Below, piece by piece: positions 1 to 16,430 of a stretch of 64,000 bases of DNA. The stretch spans positions 2,795,001 to 2,859,000 of the forward strand of contig NC_134025.1 of the NCBI RefSeq assembly GCF_964204645.1. The letters run 5' to 3'. Both the position numbers and the translations under genes were made by a program. Position 1 is the first letter of the stretch, and each line of letters begins with the position of its first letter. The notes under the pieces were generated by a model that had not been told where the DNA came from, made no database searches, and was given only the letters and a program-made list of their open reading frames with translations. The DNA is from Tubulanus polymorphus. Its lineage: Eukaryota; Nemertea; Palaeonemertea; Tubulaniformes; Tubulanidae.

Positions 1-1398
1 TCGAGTTCAGCTTGTTGTTGTTTAATTTTAGCTATCAATTCCTGTTCCTTGCGTTTTATTTCTGCTTCCCAGTCGTTCTCATCAGGAGATTCTGGAGCAG
101 TATTTTGCAGCTCGTCGCTGTCGTCATCGACTTCATCATTCTTAAAATGTATCTTTGGAACTATTGGTTTAGGTTTAGGCGGTTTGTGTTTATGACGGGA
201 TGGAGGGTCTGAGTTTTGTGTGCTGGAATACTGAGGTTTGTGCACGCGAGCTTTTATAATTCTATTTTCCCGTTCGATGTCCCGTTCTTTTTGCCATTGC
301 TGAAAATGTCCAGAATTTTCTCTCGACCTTGGTAAATGAGCCCGTTCAATGCGCACTTGCCGTTCGATATCTTGTTCAATTTGCCATTTTTCGAAATCAC
401 TTAAATGAGTTGGACTCTTTTGTTTTTGGTGCCGACTATGTTGCTGTCTTCGTATATGTTCTAAAGCAGCCGATGTAAGGTTATCCTCATCACTACTATT
501 CATGTTTTCAAATCGTTCACGGTCGTACGCAGCACGAGTTTGATCTTTTTGTTTTCGCGCGCGGACTAGTTTCGGCTTGAATTGCATCGGAGGTGTTGGC
601 ACGTGTTCTTCATATCGTTCATTAACTTTTTCCGTTCGATGATTATTTCGCTGAATTGGTTGTAATAAGTTTGATCGATCACGTCCAGCGCTTCCGGCGT
701 GTTTAGGGTGATTTTGGGTAGGTATACGACGAGGTATTTGTCTTCTTTTTTTATTGCGATCGTGAGCGCTATATCGGTCTGGATCTGGTTGTATTGGGGA
801 ATGTTTGCTGGTAGATTCAGTTCGTCTTTGATGAGACCCACTGTTCGGTTGTGATCTCGTAGTTCGATTCACTTTATCTAAGGCACGCTTTTGATTATCC
901 TCGTACATGTCTATCAGCTTTTGCTCCTTTTCTTTCATGAGTTTCTGTTGAAATGTTGCCTGTAGTGCCGAAGCGTTTGAAGGGTCCGATCTTTTACGCC
1001 CATATTGATATCTACCGGGTGTGGGGTTTACTTGAGCAGGGAGTGGAATACGTGATTGCGTCATAGCCATGGAGCCTGAAATATACATAATCAAATCATT
1101 TTCCGCTTTTATAAAGTTCTCGTAAACTAAGCTATTATTAAACTTGCTCTTGTCGGGAGACTGATTTTTAGCAGTGTTAACTCCAGATCATGCATGTAAA
1201 ACCATTGGATGATTTATTACCTTTATTTATAACCACAGTGTCGTTTGATATATTGAATCGGGATATTTCTGAATTGTATGGGGTGTCCCACACAACGGGG
1301 TAAGTGGAGTTTGACTGCATCCTTGACGTTGTATTTTGACTATGGATCGTCTGCATGAGATTCAATCTTTTTGCAGCATTTTGAGGATAACATACCAT
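1..1398 (-). CDS. Unrecognised Arg/Lys/Gln-rich charged protein, 5' part (runs off window)
   Basis: Two coding exons on the minus strand: 1398-1221, starting at ATG (MVCYPQNAAK), and 1075 to beyond position 1. The donor after the first exon reads G|GTAATA and the acceptor TTTCAG|GCTCC. The phase-1 junction gives ...VVINKGSMAMTQSR. At least 417 residues are visible. The second exon is open throughout and highly charged: a segment FQQKLMKEKEQKLIDMYEDN, an Arg/His/Gln-rich middle, two related heptad-like segments (FEKWQIEQDIERQVRIERAH and FQQWQKERDIERENRIIKAR), a DDDSDE acidic patch, and a helical end with EAEIKRKEQELIAKIKQQQAEL-type composition. This looks like an intrinsically disordered or coiled-coil protein. 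I do not recognise a family with confidence; a weak resemblance to CCDC9-type proteins is only an impression. It is divergent from the next gene, with about 780 bp between the two start codons. Confidence 0.75.
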
Positions 1399-2177
1399 TA
1401 CAATTCTTTTTAGATTATTTCAAACCCAAAGTATATGTCTTATAAGACATTTAAACAGGTTAGGTGAATTTCACTCCTGAGAGCCGTCCCCCTGATGCAA
1501 ACTATAGGCTACTTTAGTAGGTGGTATATAGCCTTATGGCGTTGCATTCACTTACGGTAGTGAAAAGTGACAGATAACGAAGGGTTACTAAGATCCGGCT
1601 TTTTTATGCAAAACTCATTGATTGAGTCTGACTCTGAGAATGATCAAATCAGACTCAAACTCAGTCAATGAGAGTGTGACAGCTGCTAAAATCAACAAAA
1701 CAAAAAAGCCAAACAAACGATAGTCTACAATTAAGTAGGCCTAAGACATCCGTACGAGCAACTTATCCGAGTGTCCAATCTGATTCAAATAAAACTTCTT
1801 TTCAATGTTAAAATAGCCATTTTTCATGAATTTGGTTCCTACCTTTGACTATTTTCAACCAGGAAGTAAGCCTATTGTTTGTTTACATGGTTGGTAGGGA
1901 CATAGGGTGTGTTGCGCAGATTTGTATTCGTTTAAATGTAAACACAAAATTTCACACAATAGGATAAATATTTGCTTGAAATATATATCATAGAATTATG
2001 CTTGTCAAAATACTAGCGTATCTTGCCACTTCAATTACTAGAAAATATGTGATAATAAGGCTGGTAATGATTTTAGTTCTCGCCGTAATTGCGAGGTGGC
2101 AGCACTTCCTGGTAAATTTGTCTAAGAGCATTGATCACTCTTTAAACTATTAATATTCCTCATATTCGAAGATAAAT
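1399..2177. promoter_or_regulatory. Shared intergenic interval of a head-to-head gene pair
   Basis: About 0.78 kb separates two divergent start codons, so both promoters must lie here or in unseen 5' UTR exons. There is no clear TATA box. The interval holds an imperfect inverted repeat at about 1619-1671 (TTGATTGAGTCTGACTC facing GACTCAAACTCAGTCAA) and otherwise AT-rich sequence with no coding potential that I can support. Confidence 0.4.
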
Positions 2178-4469
2178 ATGGGCATGTCACCGAATGCAAG
2201 ATTAAATCTACTATGGACGAAAAGAATAGAAAATAATTTCAATGTTTTACTCGTGGGAAAAGTGTTTAAGTGAGTGAAAGCCGATCCTGATGATTACCAG
2301 TCGTGTCAATTCAATTCCAATTCTATTTATTTATTTAATGTACTAACTGTTTTACAGGAGTAATCAGATGTCGCTGGTCGCTGGTTGTGATGATGGTGTA
2401 ATCAGGGTGTTTGAGGTCCCATCAAATGACTCTAAGCTTCCCCTCAAAGTAAGATTTCCTTGTTGGAGTCAAAAGGTCCGAAGGTGCCCTCCAACCTTGT
2501 CCTTGTCTTGGATCCCGCTTTACCTATGACGGGCGGCTTAAGTCTTGTTACTTTAGTCGGTAACTTGTCTGTGGTTTAGTTTCCTGATTGGATATTTTCA
2601 CAACCCAAACCACTTTTAAAAGCTGACCACCGACAACTTGGATCACCAAGATGCTTACTTCAGGGTTCTCCTACTGAGCTAATACCAACCACAAGTGGTT
2701 GTGAAAATAACTAACCGTTACAGATTACTCCCTATGAACACTAGGATATCTAAAAATCTTTCAGTCAGTTCATTATTTTCAAATCCTTTGACTGAATGGA
2801 TCTTTTGTTTTTGTATTTCTAGTGTATTTCTACATTGGAAACGAAAGGAGGTCCAATCCAAGTTCTTGCTCTGCACAATGTGATGAAATTCGCTTCAATA
2901 GATGTGATAACTGGTGATTCTAAAGGAATGTTAACAGTATTCTCTAATGGTCAAATTCTTTCGCGTCAACCCATATCTAATCATAGTCTCAATTGTTTAC
3001 AGATACTACAAGATGCAAGTAGGTTTTTATCCGAATGAACTTAGTTTAGTGTCTCAAAATGAATTGTTTGTAATAAAGTAATATGTATTTTGCTGTTTTA
3101 GCCGGTGCAATCGCTATCGTTTGTTCAGATAATTCTGGAAGTTTGTTTGCGGCTTCTCCGTACAACGCCTTTGAATGGAAAATACGACTCGGGGATGTGA
3201 TACCTTCTAGGGTAAGATACTATTCTAACCCAGGTTCATTGATTATTGCAAATGGACGCATTTTGCTGCTAAGTCTGAAGATCTTATTGCATTTTTACTC
3301 TGTATGTTAAGGCTGACGTAGGTCGACGCAACCCAACGCGATCGGTTGCTACTGGTCACACATTGTCTCAATTATCAGTGATATTGTGCAACTATTGCAG
3401 CTGGCATCACTGACAGTCACAAGGTTTTGCAACTAGGTAGACCTATGCCTGCCTTAACATAACGCTGACAAGTTATACTGTATAATCTTCGTCTAAATTG
3501 TTTTAATGAATATTCTGCAGGAAATTCCAACGACGATAAAAAGTGTGCTGTCTGTGTCATTACCGAATGTGGCAGGTCATAATTCAAGTTATATATTAGC
3601 GAGTGATGATCAACATCATTTGTACATTATTCATCAAGGAAGTATTGTTCTTATCCTAGACACACCATCAAATATAACAGCTGTGAGTTTTCCATCACAT
3701 CATCTATTTCTGAATGAAACGATGTCATAGAGTTTATTGATTATTGTAATACCGGTAATGAATTGATATTTATAGATGTGTGCCGGACGTTTCCTTCACA
3801 ATGTTGGTTTAGAGACACCTGGTGGGCCAGTTAGCACCAATAGCCCTGGCCCACAGGTAGCTTTAGGCAGCGAATCTGGTGGGATATATCTATTCAGTAA
3901 TTTTGAGGTACACTAGTTGTGACTACATTATTCACGGATCTCAACTTCTTGTGCGTTTACCTTTCATATCCTTTTTGTTTTCTGTGTTTAGCTCTATCAA
4001 GAAGAATATGCCAATACCGGTATGTCAATTACGCAGATGTGTGTGCTAGCATCACAGGAAGCTCATGAAGTAGATACAATTATTTGTGCTGGTCATGCTA
4101 ATGCTGTTGTTGTGTTCAACAATGCTAAGGTAAAACATTTATTTTCTTTCACAATAGTCATCCAGTGTACAGTAAACTTTAGATTTATATGCGGTACGTA
4201 TTTGTAACTTTCTGTTTGTAGGAAATTGCCAGATATGCCACTTCCGACTGGGTTAATTCAATCTCAACTACTAATACAGACAGAGACAGAGAAAAGACTA
4301 TAATCGTTGGTTGCCTGGACAATTCAATTCAAGCATTAAAACTAACCTATTTCTGACTTTCCATATTTCATTACACCATGTATAGAATCAATGTACATAA
4401 TTTGTATTGGTAAGTGTACTGATATGCATTTATAGAAGAGCTTGTATCAAGTTTTGTCATTTTAATAAA
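2178..4469 (+). CDS. Beta-propeller (WD40/quinoprotein-like) protein, 351 aa, 8 exons
   Basis: Exons 2178-2269, 2358-2448, 2823-3018, 3102-3211, 3521-3682, 3776-3907, 3992-4129 and 4222-4356 join in phase at GT-AG junctions. They give 351 residues, starting MGMSPNARLNLLW and ending with TGA at 4354-4356. The span includes a polyadenylation signal AATAAA at 4464-4469. The protein repeats short beta-strand blocks typical of propellers: SLVAGCDDGVIRVFEV, DVITGDSKGMLTVFS, AIVCSDNSGSLFA, SYILASDDQHHLYII, VALGSESGGIYLF, TIICAGHANAVVVFN and TIIVGCLDNSIQALKL. That is about seven blades, enough for one complete propeller and no other domain. There is no signal peptide. I cannot assign an orthologue; the repeat style (G-x-x-x-G-x-[IV]-x-[VL]-[FY]) also fits KICSTOR- and BBS-type propellers. 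Intron 4 carries a short inverted-repeat element. Confidence 0.8.
3303..3461. mobile_element. MITE-like inverted-repeat element in the propeller-gene intron
   Basis: The ends are imperfect inverted repeats: TATGTTAAGGC at 3303-3313 and GCCTTAACATA at 3451-3461, with the similarity extending inward (GTAGGTC facing GACCTATG). Length is about 160 bp with no coding capacity, and it lies wholly inside the fourth intron (3212-3520). The size and structure fit a non-autonomous DNA transposon. No second copy of this family was seen in the window. Confidence 0.5.
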
Positions 4470-6060
4470 ATATATTAACACGTTCAATCATACTTCAGTG
4501 TCATGTTTGTCAATGGTCATTTGCTCTTTCATTAATGGACTATTAGTGTAAACGCCCAATGTGTATTTACAGAGGTTGTTAGCAATTCTCGTGCGTCATC
4601 TTGGCCGTCGAATTCACGTCAGTTAGGCGCTTGACGGCCACTATGACGCTTGTGACTGTTTAGCGGCTATTCTAGTCACCTTTGTTAATGATGAAAATAC
4701 GCACGTCAGCGCATTTGGAAATGATGAAGGTCCCCGCGGCGAATCTTCTTTCATCCTATCATTATAATGGGCGTAACCGCTATTGTCAATATCAGATGGC
4801 CACGCGCGTGAGTAATCCCGTGTCCACCTAATTTCACATATACACTATTCCGAAATAACCATGCTTACAGAGAGGTATCTAATTTCATTATCATAATTCT
4901 TGGTTCTAATTGAACTACCGCAACACCAGGCCCCGTTCCCGTTATGTTTTACAAAGCGGCTAAGCTGTTTTACAATTAGGGCCTCGAATTGTTCAAAAGC
5001 TAGTTCCTGGAACAGTTAGTGCAAGTAGGTTTTCTTCATTTGAGAAGAGTCAAACGTCTGAAGTGGTTGCCCAAATTTCTCAAATACAGTTTTGAGAAAC
5101 AGTTCAGGATTTGTCGCCACACTTTTCTGTACGTACATTCATGATACGACATTGGACTGTGCCCGGTTGATAAATACAACCTGCTGATATGGGCATTCGG
5201 CCGACGGACGGTAATTGTTTAAGTACCTCAGGCCTACAGCTGTGAATTAGGGACATCCATCAATTGACATCCTTTCGCTATTCAAACCGTCCGCATTTTT
5301 CATCAGTGACTTTTTCATCACCTAATAGTAATGGCTTATGTCAACAGCAGAAAAAACTCAAATATTTTCGCTCAAGCAACGAAGTCGCCCCCACACCCCC
5401 GGTGATGACTGTTAAAACTTAGAAACACGGTAGTATAAGATTGAGGATATTAGACATAAACACTTCAGGTCCTTCAGTATTTAGGCAACGCCATCATGCG
5501 CGTAGACGTTGAAAGTTTCTGAGAGTTTGAAGTGTCGCGGTTTGGTGGCCTTGGTCGACACTACCTGAACCCGTAAGAGTCCTTCCTGGTTTCAGGCCAG
5601 CATGCGGGTGTTTTGGCAGTTCTGTCCCAACAACCATGAATTATTGATTCAAGTGAGACAATATCCATTGGATCCAATAATTATCCGCTATTTTTGCAGT
5701 GTTAATCACTCTGGCATCCGCCACAAAAGCATCATATCCAGGCAATGATTAAACTGCAGAAGAATAAGTTGCGCATTGCAGTACGCTAGCCGACCAATGA
5801 AAATAGCGTTTATGAATTATACTGATGAACGAGGTGGCGCGCAGCTGGGACGTATAACACCCGGTGTAGTTATTGCGTATAGTCCCACTTGTTTTACTCC
5901 AACTGATCGGCGCACACTGCATAGGTTGGTCCGCAAATTGCATTTTCCGTCGAAACTACTATTTCGCTGTAATCTGTCTTGAAAGAACTGGGCTGTTTCT
6001 GTAGAAAAGTCTTGTTGACACGATAACTACAGCGAGCAGACGAGAGCGCATTGATACACT
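4470..6060. other. Intergenic, no supported gene
   Basis: Between the poly(A) signal of the propeller gene and the first exon of the first calmodulin gene I see only short, unconvincing open frames on both strands. It includes CpG-containing stretches around 4590-4810 and 5840-6060 that could be regulatory. No repeat or RNA gene was recognised. Confidence 0.4.
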
Positions 6061-6147
6061 GATATTCTCAGCAACTTGCACTTACTGCTCCCATCCTCAG
6101 CAAGCAGAGACGATCAAGTCGCAAGCCGGTATCCAGAATAAATCGAA

Positions 6148-8574
<2,427 letters not shown>

Positions 8575-9889
8575 ACTTGTCACTGCTCTCTTCGCACATT
8601 CAGTTGTTCACCAATGGCAGAGAGAGTTTGGACATTTTCCTGTCTCATTTTTCCTCCATTTTCATTTCATTGGTCTCATTTTAACACTGACGCATTTTTG
8701 CTTGACGAACGAAGATCGAAGGGAACACGCTTTATAAACAGAACGGAGACAGGCTGGAACGACAGAGAAGCATTGGAAACAACGGGGTTTGAGTTTATAA
8801 AGTTGTGTTGTGGGTCGCAAACGTGCTAGATGTGGATTTACTATATACAGGAGATGTGTTGCGAATATGCGGCACATTTTTAAAGTTTAGGACTTGTAAT
8901 TGTGAAAACATATGGACAACGTATCTGTAATATCTGTAAATTTTTGTAATATATATGTCTTTGGAAATATATACATATGGTCTTTACTAAGGCGAAAAAA
9001 ATGTTGCATTGATTCATTATTCTTGCATGGAGACGCTCGATGCGTTGATTAGTTCGGTTTTGGTCCATTATCTACACTGCGAAAGTGATTGAGCCCTACG
9101 GAGGCGCGATACTTGGTCAACCCAGGGAAGTGTGATGTCATCACATTTCCCTGGTTAACCACTGGTGAATCACTAACGATATATAGAAAATCCCGCAATG
9201 AAACGGAAGATAAGTCCCTAAGGTTTCCTTAGTCAAAAATGAATTGATGAGATAAACAGGTATATTAGATGGTGCTTATAGAGTGTGCAGGCCCGTGCCG
9301 AGCCTATTGAGGGACAGTTCCATTTCAAGAAAGAAGGGCACTTCACCGTCTTAAGGGGCACTTTCCTATTGAAAAAAGGGACCCCATCTTCAATATAAAT
9401 TTTTGAACACCTGAATAAATCATTTGGGAATGGATTACTTATCATTTTCCAAAAAAACATGAAAATTGTATCCAAATTATGATAAATCCTAACCCGAATT
9501 TTTTACACTGACTTTTTGAAGTGAATCGTGGGGGGTTCGTTCGCCAACTCGTACAAGCCACCGCTAGCATCTTCCGCCCATCAGACGAGAAACGACTGTA
9601 CAACAATTCCGGATGAGGTAACATTTGCCTTATGAATATAGCCGGATTTTAAGTTTTTTGTTCGTATGTTCCTGTATTGGGCTTTTCTCCTCCGCATGCT
9701 CTCCTCTATTTCACAATAACTGCCCTCGTAAGATGGAAGATCTGACATTTCGACGATTTATTCGAACGACTAAGACTTCGAAACAACAATTCTTTAGCAG
9801 ATGAGAATTTTAAGAAATGACGCCCGAGACACTATAAGGACAAATATCAAACAATCAAATCATTTTATAATATAAACTATTGATAACAA
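8575..9889. other. 3' UTR and intergenic DNA between tail-to-tail calmodulin genes
   Basis: This holds the 3' UTR of calmodulin copy 1 and, on the other strand, the trailer of copy 2 (reverse-complement AATAAA at 9890-9895). It contains a near-perfect palindrome at 9122-9154, listed separately. Around 9500-9605 there is a short plus-strand frame (FVRQLVQATASIFRPSDEKR) ending in a stop, without any supporting context. No gene is called. Confidence 0.4.
9122..9154. repeat. Near-perfect 33-bp palindrome with CRE-like centre
   Basis: CCAGGGAAGTGTGATG at 9122-9137 is followed by one base and then CATCACATTTCCCTGG at 9139-9154. The two 16-bp arms pair with a single mismatch. The centre reads TGATGTCATCA, close to a CRE/ATF half-site pair. 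It lies between two convergent calmodulin genes. Confidence 0.6.
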
Positions 9890-9961
9890 TTTATTTCAAT
9901 CAAAAGTAAGCATTACAAAAGTATATAATAAATGTATGAAACAATGTATAACAACAGACGT

Positions 9962-10795
<834 letters not shown>

Positions 10796-11300
10796 GATTG
10801 CTTCGATGTATGACGATAACAACAAACTAACAGGTTTATTATATATTACACAGACAGATATAGAAGATTGTGTACCCAAAATCAACATCAGATCCTCGCG
10901 AAAACGAGGCAAAATGTGGCGCAATGCCGATAAGTCATTCGTGACTTCAATAGATAATTTTGTTTGGTTCTCCGTAGTAACAAAATAGATAGTCGAAACT
11001 AGCTCAGGTGCTATTGAAAACAACCTGTTCGCTTGATATCTGGATCAATGATTCATAAAACTTTATACAAAGCACAACATGAGATAGAGAAACAAGTGCA
11101 CTGAACAGGTTTTTCTATAAACGGACGACACCTTCTTTTATGTTAGGTTCGATTGATATTGTAAGATGGCGAATCTTCTGTAAGGATATGGTAACTGGCC
11201 TGATCAGAAACCTCGGACCAGTCCCGAGCCAAATTTTAGCACGGGTCAAATCATTGCCTGAGAATTGCCACTGGTTCCGGAAGTGACTCACTTCACTTTG
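10796..11300. other. Upstream region of calmodulin copy 2
   Basis: This should hold the 5' UTR and promoter of copy 2 on the minus strand. Open frames on both strands are short and overlap one another, with no sign of splicing, so I call no gene here. Confidence 0.35.
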
Positions 11301-11304
11301 AGCG

Positions 11305-11590
11305 AGCAATGCGGGCGAGTGGTTAGAGCGTTCGTCTCCGGAAAGCAACAATTCCCTTCAAAAAGACATCGTTTTGTGTCTGCTGACATTTCGACGCATT
11401 CGGGACGCGGGAAATGTCTTTTACGCTACGTGAAACAAAACTTAATCTTTTTGAGGGGAATTATCGCTCATAGAAGCCAGGTCGTGGGTTCGAACCCCGC
11501 ACATTACCGCCCCGGGCATGACACTGATCCTCATTGCCTCTCTTCACTCAGGAGTAAATGGGTCTGATAGATGATTCCTGATCATGAAAA
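11305..11590 (+). mobile_element. tRNA-derived SINE interrupted by a foldback insertion
   Basis: A Pol III A-box-like stretch (GAGTGGTTAGAGCG at 11317-11330) leads into TTCGTCTCCGGAA. A B-box in a perfect T-arm (GGGTTCGAACCCC at 11486-11498) follows far downstream. Closing the gap between about 11344 and 11472 would restore normal tRNA spacing. The tail contains CACTCAGGAGTAAATGGGT, a motif I associate with invertebrate tRNA SINEs. The intervening 130 bp is a nested hairpin: 11350-11366 pairs with 11446-11462 (one mismatch), about 11371-11380 with 11432-11441, and GACATTTC with GAAATGTC at 11411-11418. It is probably a later insertion into a SINE. Confidence 0.7.
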
Positions 11591-11639
11591 TGGTCAGAGT
11601 CATAGGCTGGGGCTGATAATACCAACGCCCGAACGTTTT

Positions 11640-11785
11640 GTTTAAGCATTATTTAGTAGAGTGGGATGTTTGCGCGTGAACGCGCTCTATTTCATCCTCC
11701 CCGGCAGGGATACGAACCTGATGACATCGAGATTGCCACGGTAACCCTGCACACTAGACCGAGTGCGCACAGCTACATGCGCGGC
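11640..11785 (-). mobile_element. Second tRNA-derived repeat, opposite orientation
   Basis: Read on the minus strand there is a tRNA-like head ending with an intact B-box (GGTTCGTATCCCT, plus positions about 11706-11718) preceded by a degenerate A-box (TCGGTCTAGTGTGCAGGG). It is a SINE or tRNA pseudogene rather than a functional tRNA, since no convincing anticodon stem forms. It lies about 50 bp from the plus-strand SINE. Confidence 0.5.
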
Positions 11786-12109
11786 TTAGAAGATGTCATT
11801 ATTAGCCAATCAGATATATATTTGACTCTGGCCTGATCGGTGCAATTTGTGGCCCGATCCAAATCGTCTCCGTATGATCGCGGCTTGTTTTGGTTCCAAT
11901 TCCGATTCAAACCACTCACAGTTGCAGGTAGAATCGTCACCAGTTCCCTCCTTGAGTTTTCCAAGATATTTATATGAAGCAAAAAAGGAGAATTAACTTA
12001 TAAACACATAAAAAGGCACATTGTCAATATATCTATATCTTTATTCACATGAAACATAATGAGATTATTTAGGAAGAAATGATTGCAAGTTGGATGGGCG
12101 TCTGACACT

Positions 12110-13504
<1,395 letters not shown>

Positions 13505-13993
13505 GATAACTGTTTGCGACACCCGCGTGAACTAAGAATATAGTAGTGGCTAAGGCTATCAAGATCGTGTTCTAGGCATTACGAGAACGAGGCCTATATG
13601 GCGCATTGCCGCTCCATTTCGATGACTTGTATTTGTATTGTCACTTGTGTATTCGCCGATAAGAATGCCGCTTGGACATTTTATATTAGCACAAAGGAAG
13701 GGATTTCAACGAGCTATTTAAAAATCCATAGTTCATGCGGGTCATTCTTTCCACTACGAAAGCGTATTCTCTTCCCTTCATTTTCAATGCTTTATCAATC
13801 AACCTATTATACTCTTCAAAAACAACAAGAATTCGATGGCGCGCGCGGCAGCGAAAATGAATACAAAAAATATACGTCAAAAATCTTTTGATAATTGTTT
13901 ATAATCTTTTTTTTGGGTATTTTTCAACACAGCAAGTAAACAATATGTACAACAAGAATATCAGGTATGTATATGACTTCCGACTCAGACTCA
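13505..13993. other. Intergenic: upstream of copy 3, downstream of copy 4
   Basis: Expected to hold the promoter/5' UTR of copy 3 and the trailer of copy 4. Two overlapping open frames on opposite strands (about 13600-13890) have no splice support or recognisable domain and are not called. Confidence 0.35.
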
Positions 13994-15030
13994 TTATCGC
14001 AGCATTACTTTGATAAATTCTGAAATGAAAAATGAACATAATAAGTGAACCGTCGGTAATACTATAGATAAAACTGACTATAAATGCAATTGAAAAAAGT
14101 GCCTACCGTTATAATCGAGTTGACCATCACCATTGAGATCCGCTTTTTGCATCAAATTTTCAGCCTCCTCTTTCGTTAACGGCTCTCCCAATTTCGTCAT
14201 TATATCAACCAGTTCTTGTTTGCTAATGAACCCGTTTCCATCTTTATCGAACGTTTTAAAAGCTTCGCGCATCGATAACTCGGGATCACCTTTCGAGCCA
14301 TAGTTCAACATCAACGATATGAATTCACCGAACTCAATTGTTCCATTTCCTAAAAGTTTCGGAACCGATGAAAATCAACTGTAACCAAGTTTGGCAATAA
14401 TAAAAAGTTCTAGCGCGCACAGCAAGAAAAAAAGCGAAACACGAAACAGATTTTGGTCGTCTATGTGTTTTGATGAATCGGCTTCCCGCCATTGCACGCA
14501 TCAAACAGCGAAACAAACACAGCCACAGCCCTTTTTGACCAGTCTGCGATCGTGTTTCGGGCACACTGCCACGAAACAAGTAAAAAAAAAAAACTTTCTG
14601 TTTTGTGTTTTGGGTTTATTCATTGCTGGCTAGTTTTTACCGTTCACATCCACCTCTTCAATCATCGTCTTAATTTCGGCTTCCGATGGATTCTTTCCAA
14701 GCGCTCGCATTGATATTCCCAATTCCTCAACGCTTATGTGCCCATTGCCGTCTTTATCGAAAAAATGGAATGCTTCTCTATAATCTGAAATAGTCAATCG
14801 ATTAGGCAATATTTATCATTACTCAGTAGTTATCAATGTATATGAACATCATTGTTCGCTTTTTACGGCGTCAATAATAGAAGCGCGGTAAATGATGGAC
14901 CTCGCGGAATCCTCGCTTACCACAGTAGCAGTGTATTTGGCATTTTTGAGAGTTTTCATTATCACTGATTCTAACCAGTGTTATATTCTAAATGATTACC
15001 TGCTAATTGCTCTTCAGAAAGTGCATCCAG
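13994..15030 (-). CDS. Diverged calmodulin-like EF-hand protein (copy 4), start exon not located
   Basis: Minus-strand exons 15030-15000, 14784-14641, 14349-14107 and 14019-13994 (TAA) have sizes 31, 144, 243 and 26 nt, so the intron lost in copies 2, 3 and 5 is present here. With an initiator Met the product would be 148 residues: [19 protein letters not shown]... to ...NEFIKVMLR. The four loops are [36 protein letters not shown] and [12 protein letters not shown], all with acidic or Asn ligands and Glu at position 12, so Ca2+ binding is expected. K115 is replaced (GEPLTKEEA). The linker is [13 protein letters not shown] could not find an ATG|GT exon upstream. A donor at 16131 (AAAAG|GTGAGT) with CpG-rich sequence beyond it may belong to a noncoding first exon. 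Confidence 0.85.
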
Positions 15031-16430
15031 CTGAAAATAAACAAGTAAATGCGGTACTAATGATAAACTCAATTCAATTCAACGAAATACTCCAATCTAA
15101 TCGACCCTCAGGCGCCTTAGGAATGATATTATATTTTTGCATGTCCATGAAATAACAAATGTCTTTTTTGTTTAGCAATCAATTCTGGTCAAGGAAATAA
15201 AAGCGATTTTTCCGTCGTTTCACTTCTTGAAACACAACGTGACCGATTAATGATTTTTCACAATTAAACTATTCACAAACGGCATACATACATCCAGTGT
15301 ATTTATTTACTAAGTTTTACGAATGCCAAATATAAATACTTCATTTACTAAGCCACTTCTGCATAGGGCATAATTTGGTTCCAAAGTAATATCAGTGTAC
15401 CCAGGGCAACCGACATAAAGCTTCTTAAAGTTTCACTAGTATAGTGTTATCATGGCTATTCGAATGTCAAGTCGTTCCGTGGTGAAACGGGCTACATATT
15501 GTAATTTTGAAAAATGGTTTTGAATAGTTAGACCGCGGTCTCAACTGAACCTAGCCTATTATCGTCTTTATCCGACGTCTCTCGTCTCCGTGAACCCGGG
15601 CTGCATCGATCACTTATAGAAATGGTTGTTTATAAGTACGCCGTGTCTTAGAATATTGATACATGCGCAGGTTAATGACCCGTAGCTACATTGAATACAC
15701 CGCGTATATGACGACAGAAATCACCAGTTATATTCATTAACTGATTTATTGTTCTACTTATGGAGTATTCAGATGACTGTACGTTCTTACCCCCGATATA
15801 ATCATCGTAGTGTGTTCATTCACTGTCGTCATGGTTTTCTGAAAAAAAAATCGTCGCAGAAATGGTGTAAATAATTATTCCATATATTGAAAAATAGTGC
15901 GTATAATATAGAATTACCAAAACCGTATTCGAAACGTAGAGTGACCGATCGCTATGCGAACGGAGAATGCATAGGCCTACAAAACATCCTCTCAACGTGG
16001 AGGAAAAATTCCCTTTACCTTTTTTTATAAGATGATATATGCATATCCAGTAATCCAAATATTCAGTCAATGAAATGAAACAATAAACAAGTCATACTTG
16101 TATTTTTCAATGTTGTTCGTACTCACCTTTTAAAAGCGTACACACAATAATCTGAAGTACTCTCCGCAATTACGTCGACCGAAATTAAAGATAAAATATT
16201 TAAACGTCCTCACGATAATCACTTTTAAATAGACCTGGTTGAATTACTGTTCATGGTTCGCTAATGGTACGTGATTTCTGTAAAAGTAATTTGACCGCGC
16301 GATCCTCACAAAAGCCTCGCTGTAATGATTAATAACGGCTCGGCTGCACTCGACCAAACCAAAAATCTCCCGCGTCGTTTTAACGGTAAATACACGACGC
16401 GGCGGCTGTCATACGAAAGTAAGAATGTTG
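15031..16430. promoter_or_regulatory. Upstream region of copy 4 with probable noncoding first exon
   Basis: On the minus strand a strong donor (AAAAG|GTGAGT, junction at about 16131/16130) is preceded by CpG-containing sequence at about 16180-16410 (CGCGTCGTT, CGACGCGGCGG). That looks like a promoter and untranslated first exon for copy 4. The rest (15031-16120) is AT-rich with no supported gene; I could not find the expected Met exon in it. Confidence 0.4.

Noticed and set aside
566-841. 91-codon minus-strand frame
   Set aside because: It is an alternative frame of the long open exon at 1-1075, which joins in phase to the upstream exon.
9495-9606. Transposon open reading frame remnant (…RPSDEKRLYNN…)
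   Set aside because: Only about 30 codons, no flanking frame and no identifiable reverse transcriptase or transposase motif.
11317-11498. A functional split or intron-containing tRNA gene
   Set aside because: The interruption is about 130 bp of hairpin, the halves do not form a convincing acceptor stem, and the downstream tail is SINE-like.
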